The position numbers and the translations under genes were made by a program. DNA of 64,000 nt from Streptomyces xiaopingdaonensis (GTDB lineage: Bacteria; Actinomycetota; Actinomycetes; Streptomycetales; Streptomycetaceae): positions 26,607-90,606 of the forward strand of contig NZ_AJTQ01000276.1 in the NCBI RefSeq assembly GCF_000262345.1. The letters are read 5' to 3'. Shown here piece after piece: positions 61,054 through 64,000 of this stretch (position 1 is its first letter; the number at the start of each line of letters is the position of its first letter). The notes under the pieces were generated by a model. The model had not been told where the DNA came from. It did no database searches and worked only from the letters and a program-made list of their open reading frames with translations.

Positions 61054-61916
61054 TAGAGCTCCTTGCGGAAATCCTCCAGGATTTCCCTTGTGCGTCGTGC
61101 TGTTGCAGCCTGGGTCGACATGCGGTCCAGGACTTCCAGGTGGGATGCGACTTCGGACCGCTCCTCCAGGTAGACGGCGCCGGTCAGGTACTCCACGTAC
61201 ACCATGTCGGGGAGTTCGGCCAGTTCGAAGCGGAAGAGGACGAACGGCCCGTACGTCCCCGGGTGGTGACCCGCTGCGAACTCGGCTATCTGCAACGTGA
61301 TCCGGGGGTTCTCCGTGGCCTCCAGAAGGCGCTCGACCTGGGCGGCCATCACTCCCGGACCGCCCGCCGGACGGCGCAGCACGGTCTCGTCCATCAGCAC
61401 CCACAGCCGGGGCCCGTCCTCGGCGGCGAGGAGGTTCTGCCGCTCCATACGGAGAGCCACGTACCGCTCGATGTCGTCCGGCTTCGTCTGGCCGACGGCT
61501 CCGCTGCGCAGCACGGCGCGGGCGTAGTCCTCGGTCTGGAGCAGACCGGGGACGAAGTGCGGTTCATAGGCGCGGAGCAGACTGGCCGCACCCTCCAGGC
61601 TGACATGGACGCTGAACCAGCCGGGGAGCACGTCGTGGAACCGCTGCCACCAGCCCGGTCGGTTCGCCTCCTGGGTGAGGCTGACGAACCCCTCGATGTC
61701 GGCGGGGTCTTGGACGCCGTACGTCTCCAGGAGCGCCTTGACATACGGAATCTTGAGCGAGACCTCCGCCGTCTCCATGCGCCGCACGGTCGCCGGGGCC
61801 ACGTGGAGCACCCGGGCGGCGTCCTCCCGCTTCAGGCCGGCGCGCTCGCGCAACTGCTGAAGCCTTCTACCGAGGACGAGTTGGCCGACCGTAGGGGCGG
61901 ACCTGGGCTCACTCAC
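61053..61916 (-). CDS. XRE-family regulator with DUF5753 domain
   Basis: A 287-residue relative of the regulator at 42598-43476. The HTH reads LKREDAARVLHVAPATVRRM (about 28-48) and the DUF5753 domain has RAYEPHFVPGLLQTEDYARA. The GTG at 61916 has GGGAGG 6 bp upstream. It is coupled to the DUF397 gene and divergent from a GHKL ATPase gene across 143 bp that contain an A/T-rich palindrome. Confidence 0.9.
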   Translation of the reverse strand: MSEPRSAPTVGQLVLGRRLQQLRERAGLKREDAARVLHVAPATVRRMETAEVSLKIPYVKALLETYGVQDPADIEGFVSLTQEANRPGWWQRFHDVLPGWFSVHVSLEGAASLLRAYEPHFVPGLLQTEDYARAVLRSGAVGQTKPDDIERYVALRMERQNLLAAEDGPRLWVLMDETVLRRPAGGPGVMAAQVERLLEATENPRITLQIAEFAAGHHPGTYGPFVLFRFELAELPDMVYVEYLTGAVYLEERSEVASHLEVLDRMSTQAATARRTREILEDFRKEL

Positions 61917-62000
61917 CCGGAACCTCCCGCGGCGCTTGCGTCGTGCTCATGTCGGCAGTGTGCCACGCCGCTCAGAGAACCGAACACCCTGCACCTGTAA

Positions 62001-62017
62001 CTCTGAAAATTTCACAG
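62001..62017. promoter_or_regulatory. 17-bp palindrome between XRE and ATPase genes, operator candidate
   Basis: CTCTGAAAATTTCACAG has arms matching at 7 of 8 positions around a central A. It lies just upstream of the ATPase promoter and 85 bp from the XRE start. A related word occurs at 43529-43540 in the equivalent spacer. Confidence 0.5.
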
Positions 62018-62023
62018 TGGGCC

Positions 62024-62053
62024 TTGCCAACTGAACCTGACCGCAGGGATAGT
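62024..62053 (+). promoter_or_regulatory. predicted promoter of the TTA-containing ATPase gene
   Basis: TTGCCA (62024-62029) and GATAGT (62048-62053) are 18 bp apart. Transcription starting about 7 bp downstream would begin at the GTG at 62060, giving a leaderless mRNA. The palindrome 62001-62017 abuts the -35. Confidence 0.45.
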
Positions 62054-62059
62054 GACGGG

Positions 62060-62629
62060 GTGCGGACGGCCCCCACCGTCTCCACTGCGGTGCGGTCCGA
62101 GCCCGCTCCGCCCCCGGCACTCCCACCGTTAGGACCCGCGGCCGTGGCACCCGGTTACACCATGCTTCCCCACTCCGGCAGCACCGCCGTGCCGGCCGGC
62201 CGGCAGGCCGACGCACACGCGGAGCAGCGTCGCGAGGCGTTCGAACTCCCCTCCTGTGCCTCCTCCGTCGCCGAGGCGCGGCACCGTACGTTAAGTCGTC
62301 TCGCGGCGTGGTGCGTCCAGGAGGAGACGAGGGACAACGCCGCCCTCATACTCTCCGAGCTCTTCACCAACGCCGTTGTGCACAGCGCCTGTTCGACCGT
62401 GCTCTGCGAACTCGTCGACGATCGGCAGCGGCAGCGGCTCCAGGTACGGGTCCGCGGCGGGCAGGGCTGCGGCGCGCCCGAACCGGGACGCCTCGCACCG
62501 GAGGAGGAGCACGGACGCGGGCTGATGCTCGTCGAGGCGCTCAGCACGGCCTGGGGGATAGAGGACGGCGGCCAGGAGCGCGGATGGTCGGTGTGGGCCC
62601 ACCTGACACGCCCCGGGGACCGCCCGTGA
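62060..62629 (+). CDS. histidine-kinase-like ATPase with a TTA codon
   Basis: A GHKL ATPase domain protein of about 189 residues: LILSELFTNAVVHSA (N box) and EEEHGRGLMLVEALSTAWG (G box), like RsbW-type anti-sigma kinases. The N-terminal 75 residues are Pro/Ala-rich. The codon at 62291-62293 is TTA (Leu in RTLSRL), which in Streptomyces requires the developmentally timed bldA tRNA, so translation may be restricted to late growth. GTG 62060 fits a leaderless transcript. ATG 62162 is the alternative start. Confidence 0.82.
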   Translation: MRTAPTVSTAVRSEPAPPPALPPLGPAAVAPGYTMLPHSGSTAVPAGRQADAHAEQRREAFELPSCASSVAEARHRTLSRLAAWCVQEETRDNAALILSELFTNAVVHSACSTVLCELVDDRQRQRLQVRVRGGQGCGAPEPGRLAPEEEHGRGLMLVEALSTAWGIEDGGQERGWSVWAHLTRPGDRP

Positions 62630-62720
62630 AGCGCCCAGCTCCCCGCACGGGAGGCCCGGCGGCAGCCGCCGCGTCGCCCGCGCGTCCCGTCAACCGCCCT
62701 CCGGCAGAAGCACGTTGTCG

Positions 62721-63158
62721 ATGAACACACTTCCGCTCGACCTGCTCGCCCGGCTCTCCAAAGAGCGCGCAAACCGCCGCCCCCGCGCCGGCACCGAGTC
62801 CGCACCGCTGCGCCTACCGGTCCCCCAGGGCTTCAACGCCCCGCTCGGACACGACGCCGTCGGTGTCGACGCCGCCTACGGCGAACGCATCAGGCGCAGC
62901 CTCCCGCGCGTCGGCTGCATCTACGCCCAACGCGGCACATGGTGGTGGCTCGTCCCCGCGCAGGCCGAGATAGGCCTCGACTGGCGGCCCGTCGCCGACT
63001 ATTCGGTCGGCGCACTCATCGCCCCCGGACGCGGCGACGGCGACCTCCCGCGGCTGCTCCACCTGCCGAAGGACACCGTCCCCTACACCCACCCGCTGCT
63101 CCTCTACATCGCCGCGTGCCGCGCGGTCGGCGTCGAGCCGGTGTGGTCGAAGCCGTAG
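62721..63158 (+). CDS. hypothetical protein
   Basis: A 145-residue soluble protein of Streptomyces type, not recognised further. A basic first third is followed by GCIYAQRGTWWWLVPAQAEI and DYSVGALIAPGRGDGDLPRL, and it ends PLLLYIAACRAVGVEPVW. ATG 62721 is chosen over TTG 62715. It follows the ATPase gene by 91 bp on the same strand and may be co-transcribed. Confidence 0.7.
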   Translation: MNTLPLDLLARLSKERANRRPRAGTESAPLRLPVPQGFNAPLGHDAVGVDAAYGERIRRSLPRVGCIYAQRGTWWWLVPAQAEIGLDWRPVADYSVGALIAPGRGDGDLPRLLHLPKDTVPYTHPLLLYIAACRAVGVEPVWSKP

Positions 63159-63318
63159 GAGTCGACGCGCCTGGTGAGGCGGCGCGTTGCAGGACCCTGG
63201 GCACATGCGGTGTTGGGGGATGTCGATCCGGGCGCCCGTGTCTCCCGCCCGCAGGGCGGTCACCCCAGGCAGTCGGCCGGACCGTACGGGCGCCGACCAT
63301 GATCAGCCGGACGGAACC

Positions 63319-63876
63319 TCAGGGTTGCACGGCTTGCCGCACCATGGCGGCGAAGTCGTCACAGGGCTCGGGGTCGTCCCCGTCGCCCGGCCACCACTCG
63401 TACGCGGTCCACTCGCCGTCCTCCCTGGCGCTGTCGGCATGCAGCAGCCAGTAGCAGCCGCTGCCGCCGTTGTCGTCGGCAATCAGCAGGCACCGCTTGA
63501 GTATGGCGAAGTACTCGGCGAACGTGCCGCTTTCCGACCATATGCGCATGAGGTCGGCGGCCAGATCGGCGAACCAGCCGATCTCCCCGACCCGGAACGG
63601 GTCGACGGGACCCAGGTTCTCCCAGCCGTCGGTGACCTGGAGGAAGTTGCGGTAGGAGGGAGGAAGCCTCACTCCGAGCCGCTCCTCTGCGGCCACGATC
63701 GCTTCCTCACCTGCCGGTTCGGCGCCTGCCCACCCGGCGTCCAGCCGCTCCTGGCTGATGACCATCCGGTGTTCCTCGATGGCCTCACGGACCTCGTCCG
63801 AGTCGATGTTCCTGGCGTTGTACTCGTCGAGGAACGCGCGCCATTCCGCGACCGTCAGGGGCGAAGGGGTCGTCAT
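63319..63876 (-). CDS. SMI1/KNR4 family protein
   Basis: A 185-residue SUKH-fold protein. The core is AAEERLGVRLPPSYRNFLQ, then TDGWENL, GEIGWFADLAADLM and GGSGCYWLLHADSA. SUKH proteins often act as immunity proteins to polymorphic toxins, but no toxin gene is adjacent here, so the role is open. ATG 63876 has GGAG about 7 bp upstream. The remaining 120 bp to the window end hold nothing recognisable. Confidence 0.85.
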   Translation of the reverse strand: MTTPSPLTVAEWRAFLDEYNARNIDSDEVREAIEEHRMVISQERLDAGWAGAEPAGEEAIVAAEERLGVRLPPSYRNFLQVTDGWENLGPVDPFRVGEIGWFADLAADLMRIWSESGTFAEYFAILKRCLLIADDNGGSGCYWLLHADSAREDGEWTAYEWWPGDGDDPEPCDDFAAMVRQAVQP

Positions 63877-64000
63877 ACCTGAACTCCGTTGCTGCGTGTG
63901 GTGGGTCTCGGACAGCCTTGCACGGCCCACTGACAACCGGAGCGCGTGCCGACCCGGCCCTCCGCAACCGCCGCTCCCGAAGGGGCGCGGTCTGCGGCAG

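Noticed and set aside
1..64000. A complete secondary-metabolite cluster controlled by the SARP
   Set aside because: No PKS, NRPS, terpene or RiPP biosynthetic genes are visible. The SARP target must lie elsewhere or be non-biosynthetic.

Overview
The window looks like chromosome from a high-GC actinomycete, most likely Streptomyces or a close relative. The evidence is third-position G/C-rich codon use throughout, GTG and TTG starts, frequent 4-bp ATGA/GTGA overlaps, an AfsR/SARP regulator, two XRE-DUF397-histidine-kinase-like ATPase sets, a DUF574-type methyltransferase, and one in-frame TTA codon of the kind read by the bldA tRNA. I see no rRNA, tRNA, CRISPR array, insertion sequence or integrase. 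The content is accessory: short catabolic, transport and regulatory units with three decayed gene remnants between them.

Layout. 1-2.3 kb: end of an Mrp/Mnh-type cation/proton antiporter operon (C and D subunits). 2.3-5.2 kb: a divergent beta-lactamase locus (LysR regulator plus beta-lactamase-like partner facing a lipoprotein class A beta-lactamase), arranged like blaA-blaB/blaL of Streptomyces cacaoi. 5.2-9.3 kb: IclR regulator, MFS transporter and a benzoylformate-decarboxylase-like ThDP enzyme. 9.4-15.2 kb: DUF998 membrane protein, secreted PQQ-type sugar dehydrogenase, a broken pyridoxamine-phosphate-oxidase-like gene, DUF2795 protein, glutamate decarboxylase and a DUF2071 protein. 15.2-19 kb: LacI regulator divergent from a secreted PA14-GH2 glycosidase. 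19.1-23 kb: small enzymes (tyrosine phosphatase, nucleotidyltransferase, HhH endonuclease) and a glycosyltransferase-like pair. 23-28.7 kb: two large STAND-type ATPases transcribed head to head, one with an amyloid-signalling-like motif and one a full AfsR-type SARP, with a 33-bp inverted repeat between them, followed by a gene-free stretch rich in inverted repeats.

29.5-35.7 kb: TetR and luciferase-like monooxygenase genes, a decayed PLP-decarboxylase fragment, VanZ, succinate-semialdehyde dehydrogenase and a VOC protein. 36-40.5 kb: a three-subunit PaoABC-like molybdenum aldehyde oxidoreductase and an AhpD-like protein. 40.5-46.7 kb: SDR, VOC, a decayed F420-type LLM gene, the first XRE/DUF397/ATPase set, DinB and a Tat-exported 5'-nucleotidase. 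46.9-51.7 kb: an ABC exporter pair, then a MerR regulator with an overspaced promoter driving a quinone oxidoreductase. 52-60 kb: a secreted muralytic-type protein, then a five-gene operon for an ABC sugar-type importer with its own ATPase and a PHP metallohydrolase, plus a Gfo/Idh/MocA oxidoreductase. 60-64 kb: DUF574 methyltransferase, a second XRE/DUF397/ATPase set and a SMI1/KNR4 protein.

How parts fit together (inference). Glutamate decarboxylase and succinate-semialdehyde dehydrogenase are the two ends of a GABA shunt, but the transaminase is not here. The beta-lactamase locus should be inducible. The PHP and Gfo/Idh genes probably process what the adjacent importer brings in. No single strikingly new system is proven. 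The best leads are the paired STAND locus, the structured gene-free region at 28.7-29.1 kb, the importer-PHP operon, and the two ATPase/XRE sets with related palindromes.
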